A stretch of 64,000 nucleotides of DNA from Streptomyces sp. WMMB303 (lineage in GTDB: Bacteria > Actinomycetota > Actinomycetes > Streptomycetales > Streptomycetaceae). Of this stretch, positions 55,068 through 63,792 are shown piece after piece. The notes under the pieces are model-generated. The model saw nothing but the letters and a program-made list of their open reading frames with translations, was not told the origin of the DNA and ran no database searches. The stretch is taken from contig NZ_JARKIN010000001.1 in NCBI RefSeq assembly GCF_029351045.1, positions 1,450,001 through 1,514,000 on the forward strand, in the 5' to 3' direction. The first letter of the stretch is position 1; each line of letters starts with the position of its first letter. Position numbers and translations under genes: made by a program.

Positions 55068-56378
55068 TCAGTCACCGGCCGGCGCGCGCTCGGCCGAGGC
55101 GCCGGAACGGGCGTCGACCTCACGCCAGAAGCCCGCCCGGATCGCGTACCGGTCGTGCTCGTCGATCTGGTCGTCCTTGTGTGCGAGCAGACCGAACCGG
55201 GCCGCGTAGCGGAGCAGCTCCCCGTCGATCCGGTGCGGGATGCGGGGGTACTCGGCGGAGAGCTGGTTCAGATGCTGCTCGCTGATCAGCCGCTCGGTCC
55301 AGCGGCGCGCGAAGACCTGACCGACCTCGAAGGGGTCGCCGCTGACGGCGGTGATGTCCTCCTCGCGGTCCGCCCAGCGCTGCTCGGCGGTGGTGAGCTG
55401 GGCGAGCATCGGCAGGGCCGCGGTCTCGGGCGGCTCGCCGGATGCCGACCGCTCGACCCAGCCGCGTTCGGACGACCAGCGCAGCGTGGCCCCCGGCGGT
55501 CCGGCGGGCGGCTGCGCCTGCTGCCCCTGGCGGCCGAGGTCGGCCAGATCCTTGGGAGTGGGCACTCCTTCGCTCCGCTGCGGAGGGTGCCCGGCAGCGG
55601 GCCGCTCGGCGTCCTCGCCATCGTCCTCGGTCGGGGGCTGCGGCTCGGCGCCCTCGTCCTCCCCTGGCGGCCGGGCGGACGGGGCGGGGGGCGCGGAGGC
55701 GCGGTGGCCCGCGGAACCGTTCTTGCCGCTCTCCGGCAGGGGAGCGGAGAGGATCGCGGCGATCTCCGGGCGGGGGGCGGGCTGGGGTGCGCAGGGCGCG
55801 GAGAGGTCCTTGGCCCGGACGACGGGGGTGATCCAGGTCCGGTCCAGTACGCGCCGCTCGTCGGCCTCGGCCACCAGGTCCTCGGACTGGTTGTAGTCCC
55901 CGTCGGCGGCCTGGACCGCCCACAGGTGGACGGCCACCCCGTGCTCCTTCGCGGACATCAGCCCCGGCAGCAGATCGCCGTCGCCGGTCACCAGCACGAT
56001 GTCGGAGCAGGCCCGGTTGCGGGCGAGTTCGGTCAGCTCCGCGTGCATGGCGGCGTCCACGCCCTTCTGCGCCCAGCGGCCGTCGCTGCGGGTGAGGGCC
56101 CCGAGCCGTACGGTCACCCGGGGCATCACGCGCAGCCTGCGATGCTCGGGCTGCGGCACCCGGTCCGGGGCACCGTCGAACCAGTAGATGCGCAGCAGCG
56201 CGCACTGGGTGTCGGCCTCCGCCTGCCGCCGGAGGGACCGGATGAGACCTGCGTGGTCGACGGTGATGCGCGAGCGGGCGGGTTCGCCGGCCAGCAGGCT
56301 GGCGGCGGCGCCCAGCAGATATCCGGCGTCCACCAGGACGACGCAGCGGTCCACGACGTTCCACCCACTCTCGGTCAT
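55068..56378 (-). CDS. NYN-domain (PIN-like) nuclease
   Basis: 436 residues. The N-terminal NYN domain has CVVLVDAGYLLGAAASL with the first catalytic Asp, QKGVDAAMHAELTELA with the second, and DIVLVTGDGDLLPGL with the third, the acidic triad of PIN/NYN ribonucleases. A long Pro/Glu-rich disordered linker (about 215-315) joins a C-terminal helical domain (FARRWTERLISEQHLNQL; RYAARFGLLAHKDD) that may bind RNA. It is divergent from the small basic gene at 56590; RNA turnover is the likely role. Confidence 0.88.
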   Translation of the reverse strand: MTESGWNVVDRCVVLVDAGYLLGAAASLLAGEPARSRITVDHAGLIRSLRRQAEADTQCALLRIYWFDGAPDRVPQPEHRRLRVMPRVTVRLGALTRSDGRWAQKGVDAAMHAELTELARNRACSDIVLVTGDGDLLPGLMSAKEHGVAVHLWAVQAADGDYNQSEDLVAEADERRVLDRTWITPVVRAKDLSAPCAPQPAPRPEIAAILSAPLPESGKNGSAGHRASAPPAPSARPPGEDEGAEPQPPTEDDGEDAERPAAGHPPQRSEGVPTPKDLADLGRQGQQAQPPAGPPGATLRWSSERGWVERSASGEPPETAALPMLAQLTTAEQRWADREEDITAVSGDPFEVGQVFARRWTERLISEQHLNQLSAEYPRIPHRIDGELLRYAARFGLLAHKDDQIDEHDRYAIRAGFWREVDARSGASAERAPAGD

Positions 56379-56589
56379 GCCATCCAGCCGAGGCTGTGCC
56401 TTCGCGTGCCGGCCGTTCCCCGTGTCCTTCGAGTCTGCCCGACCATGCGGGGGTTATCAGCCGGAACTCGATCATCGGCGTGGCGCCCACCCGGGGTAAT
56501 TGTCCGACATGCACAGTATTTCCGGTCATGCGAATCTGAACGGGAGGACCCTCTCGTTCGGAGACGGACCTCCGTCGCAGGAGGCGCAC

Positions 56590-56745
56590 ATGGCGAGGAA
56601 CAAGAACCGTCAACCGGCCCGGGAATCCCGCACCGCGGAGGAGCAGCAACGGGAGCGGGAGCGCGCGAAGTCGGCCGCCGCCGAGCGGACACCCCCCAAC
56701 GGCGCCGCCCGCAAGGGCCGGGAACGCCGCTTCGGCCACAACTGA
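56590..56745 (+). CDS. small basic conserved protein
   Basis: 51 residues, MARNKNRQPARESR to RKGRERRFGHN. The charged, disordered sequence and the RKGR--RFGHN ending fit a short protein I recall beside dnaE in Streptomyces. ATG 56590 has GCAGGAGG 8 bases upstream. It is followed by a strong terminator. Function unknown. Confidence 0.7.
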   Translation: MARNKNRQPARESRTAEEQQRERERAKSAAAERTPPNGAARKGRERRFGHN

Positions 56746-56777
56746 GCGACCTGGGCCACCGGGCCCGTCCGGGCGCG

Positions 56778-56820
56778 CCCTCGTGCCCTGTCCGCAGTTG
56801 CCGCGGACCGGGCACGAGGG
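56778..56820. terminator. terminator hairpin after the small basic gene
   Basis: An 11-bp perfect outer stem (ccctcgtgccc, 56778-56788, with 56810-56820) continues after one mismatch into a 6-bp inner stem (56790-56795 with 56803-56808) and a 7-base loop. It lies between the convergent small gene and dnaE and can serve both. Confidence 0.8.
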
Positions 56821-56955
56821 GTGACCACGCCGGGTGCTTGCCCGGGGCGCCCGGCGAGCGGTGGGCGGCGAACGGCGGTGGCGAGCGGCGCCCCGGCGGA
56901 CCGGCGCCCGGCCGCAGCGCGCTCGGAGGTCCGGGGCTCCTCCGGATTTCCGGCC

Positions 56956-59900
56956 TCAGCCCGCCAGACAGGCGGGGCCCAGCAGTTCCTTCAGGTCGCC
57001 GAAGAGCGCGGGGTCGGGGGTGACCCGGTGCCGGTCCAGCCGCAACACCGTGGTCTTACGCGCCCCCTCCAGCCGGACCCGCACCTCGCTGGCGCCGCGG
57101 TGCTGGGTCAGCACATAGCCCAGCTTCTCCACCAGCGGGGGCGTCACCTTGACGGTGGGGATGGTGATGGTGACCGGCGCGGTGGCGGACGCCTCGCTCA
57201 GGTCGGGGACCTGAAGCTCCATGGCGACGAGCCGGGGCACGTCCTCCCGCTTGTCCAGCCGCCCCTTGACGAACACGATGGCGTCCTCCACCAGCTGCGT
57301 GGAGACCAGTTGGTAGGTGGCGGGGAAGAACATGCAGTCGATGGAGCCGGCCAGATCCTCCACGGTGGCGATGGCCCAGGCGTTGCCCTGCTTGGTCATC
57401 TTGCGTTGCAGGCCGGAGATGATGCCGCCGATGGTGACGATGGAACCGTCGGAATAGTCGCCGCCGGTCAGCTGGGCGATGGCCGCGTCGGCCTTCTCGT
57501 TGAGAACGTGCTCCAGGCCGAAGAGCGGATGGTCGGAGACGTAGAGACCGAGCATCTCCCGCTCCTGGGCGAGCAGATAGGTCTTGTCCCACTCCTCCTC
57601 GGAGAACTGCACGTCCAGGCCGAAGCCGGGGCCGGAGTCGGTCGCGTCGTCCCCGCCGAGGTCACCGAAGAGGTCGAACTGCCCCTCGGCCTCCTTCCGT
57701 TTGACCTGCACCACGTTGTCGATCATCGGCTCGAACTGCGCGGTGAGGCCCTTGCGGGTGTGCTGCATCTCGTCGAACGCCCCGGCCTTGATCAGGGACT
57801 CGACGGTGCGCTTGTTGCAGACGACGGCCTCGACCTTGTCCAGGAAATCCGGGAAGGAGGAGTACTTGCCCTTCGCCTTGCGGCACTTGACGATCGAGTC
57901 GACGACGTTCTGGCCCACGTTCCGCACCGCGGTGAGACCGAAGACGATGGTGGTGTCGTCCTTGGAGGTGAAGTTCGCCTCCGACTCATTCACGTTGGGC
58001 GGCAGCACCTTGATGCCCATCTTGCGGCACTCGTTGAGGTAGACGGCCGACTTGTCCTTGTCGTCGCGCACCGAGGTGAGCAGCGCGGACATGTACTCCG
58101 CGGGGTAGTTGGCCTTGAGATAGGCCGTCCAGTAGGTGACCAGCCCGTAGGCGGAGGAGTGCGCCTTGTTGAAGGCGTACCCGGCGAAGGGGACCAGCAC
58201 GTCCCAGACGGCCTGGATGGCGCCGTCCGAGTAGCCGTTGTCCCGCATGCCCTTCTGGAAGTTCACGAACTCCTTGTCGAGAACCTCCTTCTTCTTCTTG
58301 CCCATCGCCCGGCGCAGCAGGTCGGCCTGGCCCAGTGAGTAGCCGGCGAGCACCTGGGCCGCCTTCTGCACCTGCTCCTGGTAGACGATCAGGCCGTGCG
58401 TGATGTCGAGGACGTCCTTGAGCGGCTCCTCCAGCTCCGGGTGGATCGGCGTGATCTCCTGCTGGCCGTTCTTCCGCAGCGCGTAGTTGATGTGGGAGTT
58501 CATCCCCATCGGGCCGGGGCGGTACAGGGCCGAGACCGCGGAGATGTCCTCGAAGTGGTCGGGCTTCATCATGCGCAGCAGGGAGCGCATGGGGCCGCCG
58601 TCGAACTGGAAGACGCCGAGGGTGTCGCCGCGGCACAGCAGCTCGAACGCCTTGGGGTCGTCCAGCGGCAGGTCGAGGAGCTTGAGGTCGACGCCCTTGT
58701 TCTTGCGGATCATCTTGACCGCGTCGTCCATGATGGTGAGGTTGCGCAGCCCCAGGAAGTCCATCTTCAGCAGGCCGAGCGACTCGCAGCTGGGGTAGTC
58801 CCACTGGGTGACGACCGTGCCGTCGTTCTTCGGCGAGAAGATCGGCGCGTGGTCGATGACCGGCTCGCTGGACATGATGACGCCCGCCGCGTGCATGCCC
58901 ATCTGGCGCACCAGGCCCTCGATGCCCATGGCGGAGTCGATGACCTTCTTGACATCCGGCTCGTTCTCGTACATCCCGCGCACCTCGCCCGCCTCGCTGT
59001 AGCGGGGGTGGTTCGGGTCGGTGATGCCGGAGAGCGGGATGCCCTTGCCGAGCACGTCGGCGGGCATCGCCTTGGTGATGCGGTCACCCATCGCGTAGGG
59101 GTAGCCCAGCACCCGGGAGGCGTCCTTGATGGCGGCCTTCGCCTTGATCGTGCCGTAGGTGCCGATCATGGCGACCTTGTCGGCGCCGTACTTCTCCGTG
59201 ACGTAGCGGATCACGTCGCCGCGCCGGCGCTCGTCGAAGTCGATGTCGACGTCGGGCATGGTGACGCGCTCGGGGTTGAGGAACCGCTCGAAGATCAGCC
59301 CGTGGGTGACGGGGTCGAGGTCGGTGATGCCCATGGCGTAACTGACGATCGAGCCCGCGGCCGAGCCGCGGCCCGGACCGACCGCGATGCCGTTGTCCTT
59401 GGCCCAGTTGATGAAGTCGGCGACCACCAGGAAGTACCCGGGGAAGCCCATGTCGATGATGACCTTCATCTCGTAGTCCGCCAGCTCCTGGCGGTCCTGG
59501 GGCACACCGCCGGGGAAGCGGCGGGCCATTCCGCGCCGGACCTCCTCGCGGAACCAGGAGATCTCGTCGTACCCCTCGGGCACGTCGAACTTCGGCATCA
59601 GGTTCTTGGGCTCGAACATGCCCTCGGTCTCGATGCGCTCGGCGATCAGCAGCTGCGTGTTGCGGCAGCCCGACTGCCAGGCCTCCGAGGAGTCGATGCC
59701 GTACATCTCCTCGGCGGTCTTGAGGTAATAGCCGGAACCGTCGAAGCTGAAGCGGTCCGGGTCCGAGAGGTTGCTGCCGGTCTGGATGCACAGCAGGGTG
59801 TCGTGCGCCGCCGACTCGCGCGCATAGGTGTAGTGCGAGTCGTTGGTGACCACGAAGGGCGCGTCGAGCTTCCGTGCGATGCGCTCCAGGCCGTCCCGCG

Positions 59901-60501
59901 CCCGTTTGTCGATCTCGATGTCGTGGTCCATCAGCTCGACGAAGAAGTTCTCCTTGCCGAAGATGTCCTGGTACTCGCCGGCGGCCTGGAGCGCCTCCTC
60001 CTCCATCCCCAGCCGGATCTTGGTGCTCACCTCGCCGGAGGGGCAGCCGGTGGTCGCCATCAGGCCCTCGGCGTACTCGGCGAGCAGTTCGCGGTCCATC
60101 CTGGGCTTGCGGAAGAAGCCCTCCAGGCTGGCCCGCGACTGGGCGCGGAAGAGGTTGTGCAGCCCCGTGGCGTTCCTGGCCCACATCGTCATGTGGGTGT
60201 AGGCGCCGTTGCCGGACACGTCGTCCCGCTTCTGGTGCGGGGTGCCCCACTTGACCGGGCGGGTGTTCCGGCGGTGGTCGGGCGCCAGATACGCCTCGAT
60301 GCCGATGATCGGCGTCACTCCGGCGTCCTTTGCGGAGTGGAAGAAGTCGTAGGCCCCGTGCAGATTGCCGTGGTCGGTCATCGCGATATGTGACATGCCC
60401 ATCTCATTGCAGGCGTTGAACATGTCCTTGAGCCGGGCCGCACCGTCGAGGAGCGAGTACTGCGTGTGCACATGCAGATGAGTGAAGGGGTTGTCACTCA
60501 C
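56956..60501 (-). CDS. dnaE: DNA polymerase III alpha subunit
   Basis: 1181 residues, the replicative polymerase. The N-terminal PHP domain has FTHLHVHTQYSLLDGAA; the palm catalytic aspartates are in MPDVDIDFDERRR, with GPGRGSAAGSIVSYAMG nearby; the fingers include LRRAMGKKKKEVLDKE and FAGYAFNKAHSSAYG. The C-terminal OB-fold region starts near GGIISGLQRKMTKQG. GTG at 60501 is the normal start (SDNPFTHLH). It is the DnaE1 type. Confidence 0.97.
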   Translation of the reverse strand: MSDNPFTHLHVHTQYSLLDGAARLKDMFNACNEMGMSHIAMTDHGNLHGAYDFFHSAKDAGVTPIIGIEAYLAPDHRRNTRPVKWGTPHQKRDDVSGNGAYTHMTMWARNATGLHNLFRAQSRASLEGFFRKPRMDRELLAEYAEGLMATTGCPSGEVSTKIRLGMEEEALQAAGEYQDIFGKENFFVELMDHDIEIDKRARDGLERIARKLDAPFVVTNDSHYTYARESAAHDTLLCIQTGSNLSDPDRFSFDGSGYYLKTAEEMYGIDSSEAWQSGCRNTQLLIAERIETEGMFEPKNLMPKFDVPEGYDEISWFREEVRRGMARRFPGGVPQDRQELADYEMKVIIDMGFPGYFLVVADFINWAKDNGIAVGPGRGSAAGSIVSYAMGITDLDPVTHGLIFERFLNPERVTMPDVDIDFDERRRGDVIRYVTEKYGADKVAMIGTYGTIKAKAAIKDASRVLGYPYAMGDRITKAMPADVLGKGIPLSGITDPNHPRYSEAGEVRGMYENEPDVKKVIDSAMGIEGLVRQMGMHAAGVIMSSEPVIDHAPIFSPKNDGTVVTQWDYPSCESLGLLKMDFLGLRNLTIMDDAVKMIRKNKGVDLKLLDLPLDDPKAFELLCRGDTLGVFQFDGGPMRSLLRMMKPDHFEDISAVSALYRPGPMGMNSHINYALRKNGQQEITPIHPELEEPLKDVLDITHGLIVYQEQVQKAAQVLAGYSLGQADLLRRAMGKKKKEVLDKEFVNFQKGMRDNGYSDGAIQAVWDVLVPFAGYAFNKAHSSAYGLVTYWTAYLKANYPAEYMSALLTSVRDDKDKSAVYLNECRKMGIKVLPPNVNESEANFTSKDDTTIVFGLTAVRNVGQNVVDSIVKCRKAKGKYSSFPDFLDKVEAVVCNKRTVESLIKAGAFDEMQHTRKGLTAQFEPMIDNVVQVKRKEAEGQFDLFGDLGGDDATDSGPGFGLDVQFSEEEWDKTYLLAQEREMLGLYVSDHPLFGLEHVLNEKADAAIAQLTGGDYSDGSIVTIGGIISGLQRKMTKQGNAWAIATVEDLAGSIDCMFFPATYQLVSTQLVEDAIVFVKGRLDKREDVPRLVAMELQVPDLSEASATAPVTITIPTVKVTPPLVEKLGYVLTQHRGASEVRVRLEGARKTTVLRLDRHRVTPDPALFGDLKELLGPACLAG

Positions 60502-60710
60502 GACGAGGCCACCTCCGGGCGCGGGTCTTCAGGGGCGAGGGGGAAGTCTACGGGCCGCCGCCGACAGTCCCCGAAGACCCGTCCGGGCCCTGCGGAGCAC
60601 CGGTCCGCACCGCGCAGAACCCTCCTGGCCCCCGACGGCGACGGCGTAGGTTGGACACTCGGTTCGTCATACACCGGTTTCGGTTCCCTACCGCCCTACG
60701 GAGCGCACCC

Positions 60711-61064
60711 ATGAGCACGGCAGGCCAGGCAGCAGAACGCGGCGAGACCATTCTGGAGGTCTTCGACACGGCCTTCGGCGACCTCCTCGCCGCCGATCCG
60801 GCGGCCTTCCGGACCAAGTTCCGCAAGATGGCGGCCTCCGCCTTCGCCTTCTACCGGGGCACCGCCTGCCTCTTCTACGCCGACCTGACGGCACCCGGCA
60901 GCCCCTACGGACCGGGTGCGGACAGCGGCCCCTTCCTCGACGAGCGCACCAGCCGGGTATGGATACACGGCGACCTGCACGCCGAGAACTTCGGCACCTA
61001 CATGAACGCCCACGGCCGGGTGCTCTTCAACGTCAACGACTTCGACGACCCGAAGCACCAGTAG
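60711..61064 (+). pseudogene. DUF2252 protein cut short by an inserted element
   Basis: 117 codons from ATG 60711. DUF2252 proteins are kinase-like and about 400-450 residues; here the part WIHGDLHAENFGTYMNA and VLFNVNDFDD is intact, but where relatives continue with a VGP-TWDL stretch the frame turns to PKHQ and stops. The serine recombinase gene begins 42 bases on. The break therefore marks the insertion of the element, and the rest of the gene should lie at its far end. Confidence 0.8.
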
Positions 61065-61106
61065 TACAGTTGCCACCCCAGTTGCCGCAACCCCCGGGGA
61101 GGGACC

Positions 61107-62627
61107 GTGAGCACGCAACGTGCCGCACGTGTGTGGGTATACGCACGACTCAGCAGAACAACAGAGGCATCGACATCCGTGGAACGCCAGCTCAGAGACG
61201 GTAGGGAGCTGGCAGAGCGACGCTGGCCAACGGCACCGGTATTCGAGATCACCGATGATGACGTGAGTGGCGCCGTGGACCCCGCGAAGCGGGAAGGATT
61301 CGGCGCCGTTATGCGTAAGTGGCGCGATGGGGACGTAGTCGTGTTCTGGAAAGTCGACCGATTGGCCCGGTCGCTTGTCGGGTTCGTAGACGTGATGCGC
61401 ACAGCGCAGGCGGCCGGGGTGGCACTGGTCTCCTGTCGGGACGCGTTCGATCTCTCAACACCGGACGGGCGCATGCAGGCCCAAATCCTTGCCGTTTTCG
61501 CAGAGTACGAGCGCGAAATGGTGAAAACCCGGGTCGGCAGTATGCGCAGGCACCTGCACGCACAGGGCAAATGGACCGGTGGCAGGGCGCCATACGGTCT
61601 CACGAGCGCTCCGCATCCGTCCGGGCAGGGACGAGTGCTCGTACGCGACGAAGAAGCCGCAGAAGTCGTGAGAGAGATCGTGGCGCGTGTACTCGCAGGT
61701 GACGCGATCACCAGGATTGCCGCAGATCTGGAATCACGCGGTGTCCCGTCCCCCCGGATGCGGACGAGCACGAAGGCAGAACCCCGGAAATCGGCGTGGA
61801 ACAGTCGAGGAATCCGGGTTGTGCTGGAGTCCCCTACAATCGTCGGTCACCAAACCGACCCGCAGACAGGTCGGCTGGTCAGAGAAGGCGGCCTTCCTGT
61901 GCAGGTATGGGAGCCGATTGTCAGCGTGCCGGAACAGCAGCAGGCGTTGGCATCGCTTCCCGCTGTGACAGGACGTGCGGCACCACGTGGCCATTTCTGG
62001 CTGTACGACGTGGCCAAGTGCGGAATCTGCGGCGGAAATCTCAAGCAATCCAACGGCGGGAAGTACCAGCCGGATGTGACCGTTCTCCGCTGCGCCGGTC
62101 CGCTGAAAGAGCGGCACCCGATCGTGACCGTGCGGCTCGATTCGCTCACGGAGTACGTAGACGAACAGGTCGGACACTGGCTCAAGCACGTCGACTACTC
62201 GAAACGTGAATGGGTTGGCGGACACGACACTGCGGCGGACCTACTCAAGCTGCGCACCTTCCTGGACGAGCTCGAAGCGGACCGAAAAGCGGGGCTGTAC
62301 GAGGGTGCAGACGGCCGTAAGCGGTATCAGCGGCAGTATCTCGACACTCGGCAGGAGATCGAGGCACTGGAGTCCGTCCCTGCCGTGGAAAGCGGCTGGC
62401 GAGCTGTGAGCACCGGCAGGGAATTCGGCGAATTCTGGGATGGCTGGCATCGCGAGGAACGGGGAGACCGGCTTCGGAGCCTCGGAGTCACCGTTTCCGT
62501 GAACCGGCCGCCCACACCGCGCGCCCGCGTGCCGCTGAGTGAGCGAGCCGAGATCGAATGGGGCGCCATGTCCGACGCAGTCGAAGACCTTGAGGCGGTT
62601 GCCCGAGAGGACGAGTGGCCCGATTGA
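61107..62627 (+). CDS. large serine recombinase (integrase)
   Basis: 506 residues. The catalytic N-terminal resolvase domain has VWVYARLSRTTEAST with the nucleophile Ser16, then FWKVDRLARSLVGFVDVM and ILAVFAEYEREMVKTR. The recombinase domain follows (GRAPYGLTS; IVARVLAGDAITRIAADL; SAWNSRGIRVVLESPTIVG), then a zinc ribbon (VAKCGICGGNL ... VLRCAG) and a coiled-coil-like end. Such enzymes join attP to attB one-way unless a directionality factor is present. GTG start with GGGGAGGG 5 bases upstream. Its codon use has more A/T than its chromosomal neighbours. Confidence 0.95.
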   Translation: MSTQRAARVWVYARLSRTTEASTSVERQLRDGRELAERRWPTAPVFEITDDDVSGAVDPAKREGFGAVMRKWRDGDVVVFWKVDRLARSLVGFVDVMRTAQAAGVALVSCRDAFDLSTPDGRMQAQILAVFAEYEREMVKTRVGSMRRHLHAQGKWTGGRAPYGLTSAPHPSGQGRVLVRDEEAAEVVREIVARVLAGDAITRIAADLESRGVPSPRMRTSTKAEPRKSAWNSRGIRVVLESPTIVGHQTDPQTGRLVREGGLPVQVWEPIVSVPEQQQALASLPAVTGRAAPRGHFWLYDVAKCGICGGNLKQSNGGKYQPDVTVLRCAGPLKERHPIVTVRLDSLTEYVDEQVGHWLKHVDYSKREWVGGHDTAADLLKLRTFLDELEADRKAGLYEGADGRKRYQRQYLDTRQEIEALESVPAVESGWRAVSTGREFGEFWDGWHREERGDRLRSLGVTVSVNRPPTPRARVPLSERAEIEWGAMSDAVEDLEAVAREDEWPD

Positions 62628-62655
62628 TGTGACCCAGACCACTTAGCCAACCCTT

Positions 62656-62689
62656 AGCGGAGCGTCCATCGAACCGGGCGCTCCGCTTT
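62656..62689 (+). terminator. Rho-independent terminator after the recombinase
   Basis: AGCGGAGCG (62656-62664) pairs with CGCTCCGCT (62679-62687), 9 bp, with TT following, 28 bases beyond the recombinase stop. Confidence 0.75.
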
Positions 62690-62757
62690 CCTGTGATCTA
62701 CACCACTCGGAAATAGGCGGATTCTCAGCCCCTACAGCAGAAGGGGGAGGGCGGGTT

Positions 62758-63007
62758 CGTCACCCCCCAACCAAAAAACGTCACAGCGGGGCGTAAACGT
62801 CACAGCAAAAGAGGGGGTATGACCTGCTGTTTTAAGCTTTTCAAGATCATCTGTGACGTTTCTACTGCCACAAAGGCATTAACCCTAGACGTGTTTGGGG
62901 TAAAGCCTGTGGCCACCCCCGATTCGTCACAGATGATCTTGAAATCGGTCATCTTCCCAGGTCAGGCCCCACTTTTTACTCTGCCTTGACCTTTCAAAAC
63001 GTCACAC
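62758..63007. repeat. cluster of CGTCAC(A) motifs
   Basis: Copies at 62758, 62779, 62798, 62858 (reverse, as GTGACG 62853-62858), 62925 and 63000. Two are part of a direct repeat aaacgtcacagc (62776-62787 and 62795-62806, 19 bases apart), a third is its inverted form (62851-62861). They look like binding sites (iterons) for an element-encoded protein. Confidence 0.7.
62839..62944. repeat. 20-bp perfect inverted repeat
   Basis: Arms 62839-62858 and 62925-62944 are exact reverse complements, 66 bases apart; each contains gatcatctgtgacg or its complement. The space between holds tgccacaaaggcatta and other AT-rich sequence. A transcript here could form a large stem, or the arms could be paired protein sites. 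Confidence 0.9.
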
Positions 63008-63320
63008 CGGTACACCCACCTGCCGTTTCCGCAGGTCAGCGGCCTGCCAGCCCGCCCCCTCTTCGCTGCCCCGCTGCCGCATCGGCCGCAGGCTGCCAGG
63101 ATGCCCAGGAAGCCCTCTGCGCGCCTATCTCCCGGCCTTGGGCGTGCTCCCCGGTACCTGGTGCCACCGACCCGCTCCCAGTGTCTCTCAGAGCCGTACA
63201 GAGGCTTCGGGGCCATACAGCGCTCCTGCGCCCCTTCCCGCTGTCGGACGGGGTCGAGCCGTAAGCACCACTTACGCCTACGAGCCACAGAACGCCCGCT
63301 ATCACGGCCTCGGACCCTCT

Positions 63321-63341
63321 CCCCGGTACCGACTACCGGGG
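63321..63341. repeat. 8-bp stem hairpin
   Basis: CCCCGGTA-ccgac-TACCGGGG, perfect stem, 39 bases before the 61-bp array. It could be a terminator or structured RNA element. Confidence 0.7.
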
Positions 63342-63379
63342 CAGCCGCCACAGAGCCTCACAGCAGCGCACAGGGCGTC

Positions 63380-63591
63380 TCTCGGGCCCACGCGCACGTG
63401 GGGAACATCCGCCGGGGTCAAGGGACATGCTGTCCCTTAACCACGCACCCACGCGTGCACGGGGAGCACGTCAAAGGGGGTTCCTTAACTTTGGTAGTGG
63501 GGCACGCACCCACGCGTGCACGGGGAGCACCGTGGCTAAATGCGGCGCCAGCCTCCATTTAGGAACGGGCCCACGCGCCCACACACGCGCC
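63380..63591. CRISPR. CRISPR-like array: four repeats with 61-bp period, no cas genes seen
   Basis: Units start at 63380, 63441, 63502 and 63563, each 61 bases apart: 29-base repeat plus 32-base spacer. Units 2 and 3 share 28 identical bases (63442-63469, 63503-63530; cacgcacccacgcgtg, then cacggggagcac). Units 1 and 4 are degenerate (19 and 16 of 29 matches) but in register and share cgggcccacgcgc with each other. Read on the other strand the repeat begins GTGCTCCCCG, the type I-E style. Each spacer contains an inverted repeat, which is unusual for true spacers, so a repeated regulatory hairpin unit remains possible. Confidence 0.5.
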
Positions 63592-63792
63592 TCCCAGCGC
63601 GCCGGTGAAGAACTTCCTGCCCCTGGATAGCGAGGGGCCGAACGGCAGGAAGCGCACAGCCACCGCATTCCCGTCCCCGGGGTGCCCGCTGTCGCGCAGC
63701 TAAGCGGGGGTGTAGAACACCTCCCCACTAGTTAGTAGAGGGACGGATAGAGCGAACGACAGCTTCCACACCATCTGCCAATAGGGGGCACA

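Larger units (their letters stand above)
62690..63792. other. 1.1-kb gene-free repeat-rich region of the element
   Basis: No credible gene in either strand. The region holds six CGTCAC motifs, a 20-bp inverted repeat, hairpins at 63321-63341 and 63420-63438, and a 61-bp-period array at 63380-63591. It may be an origin, transfer, packaging or small-RNA locus of the element. Confidence 0.7.

Noticed and set aside
61030..61110. tRNA gene as attachment site of the element
   Set aside because: No cloverleaf or tRNA 3' end is visible; serine recombinases usually use protein-coding targets, as seen here.
63144..63172. gtgctccccggtacc as an extra array repeat
   Set aside because: It starts like the reverse repeat for 10 bases but then differs and is not in the 61-bp register; ctccccggtacc also recurs at 63319-63330 as part of a separate hairpin.
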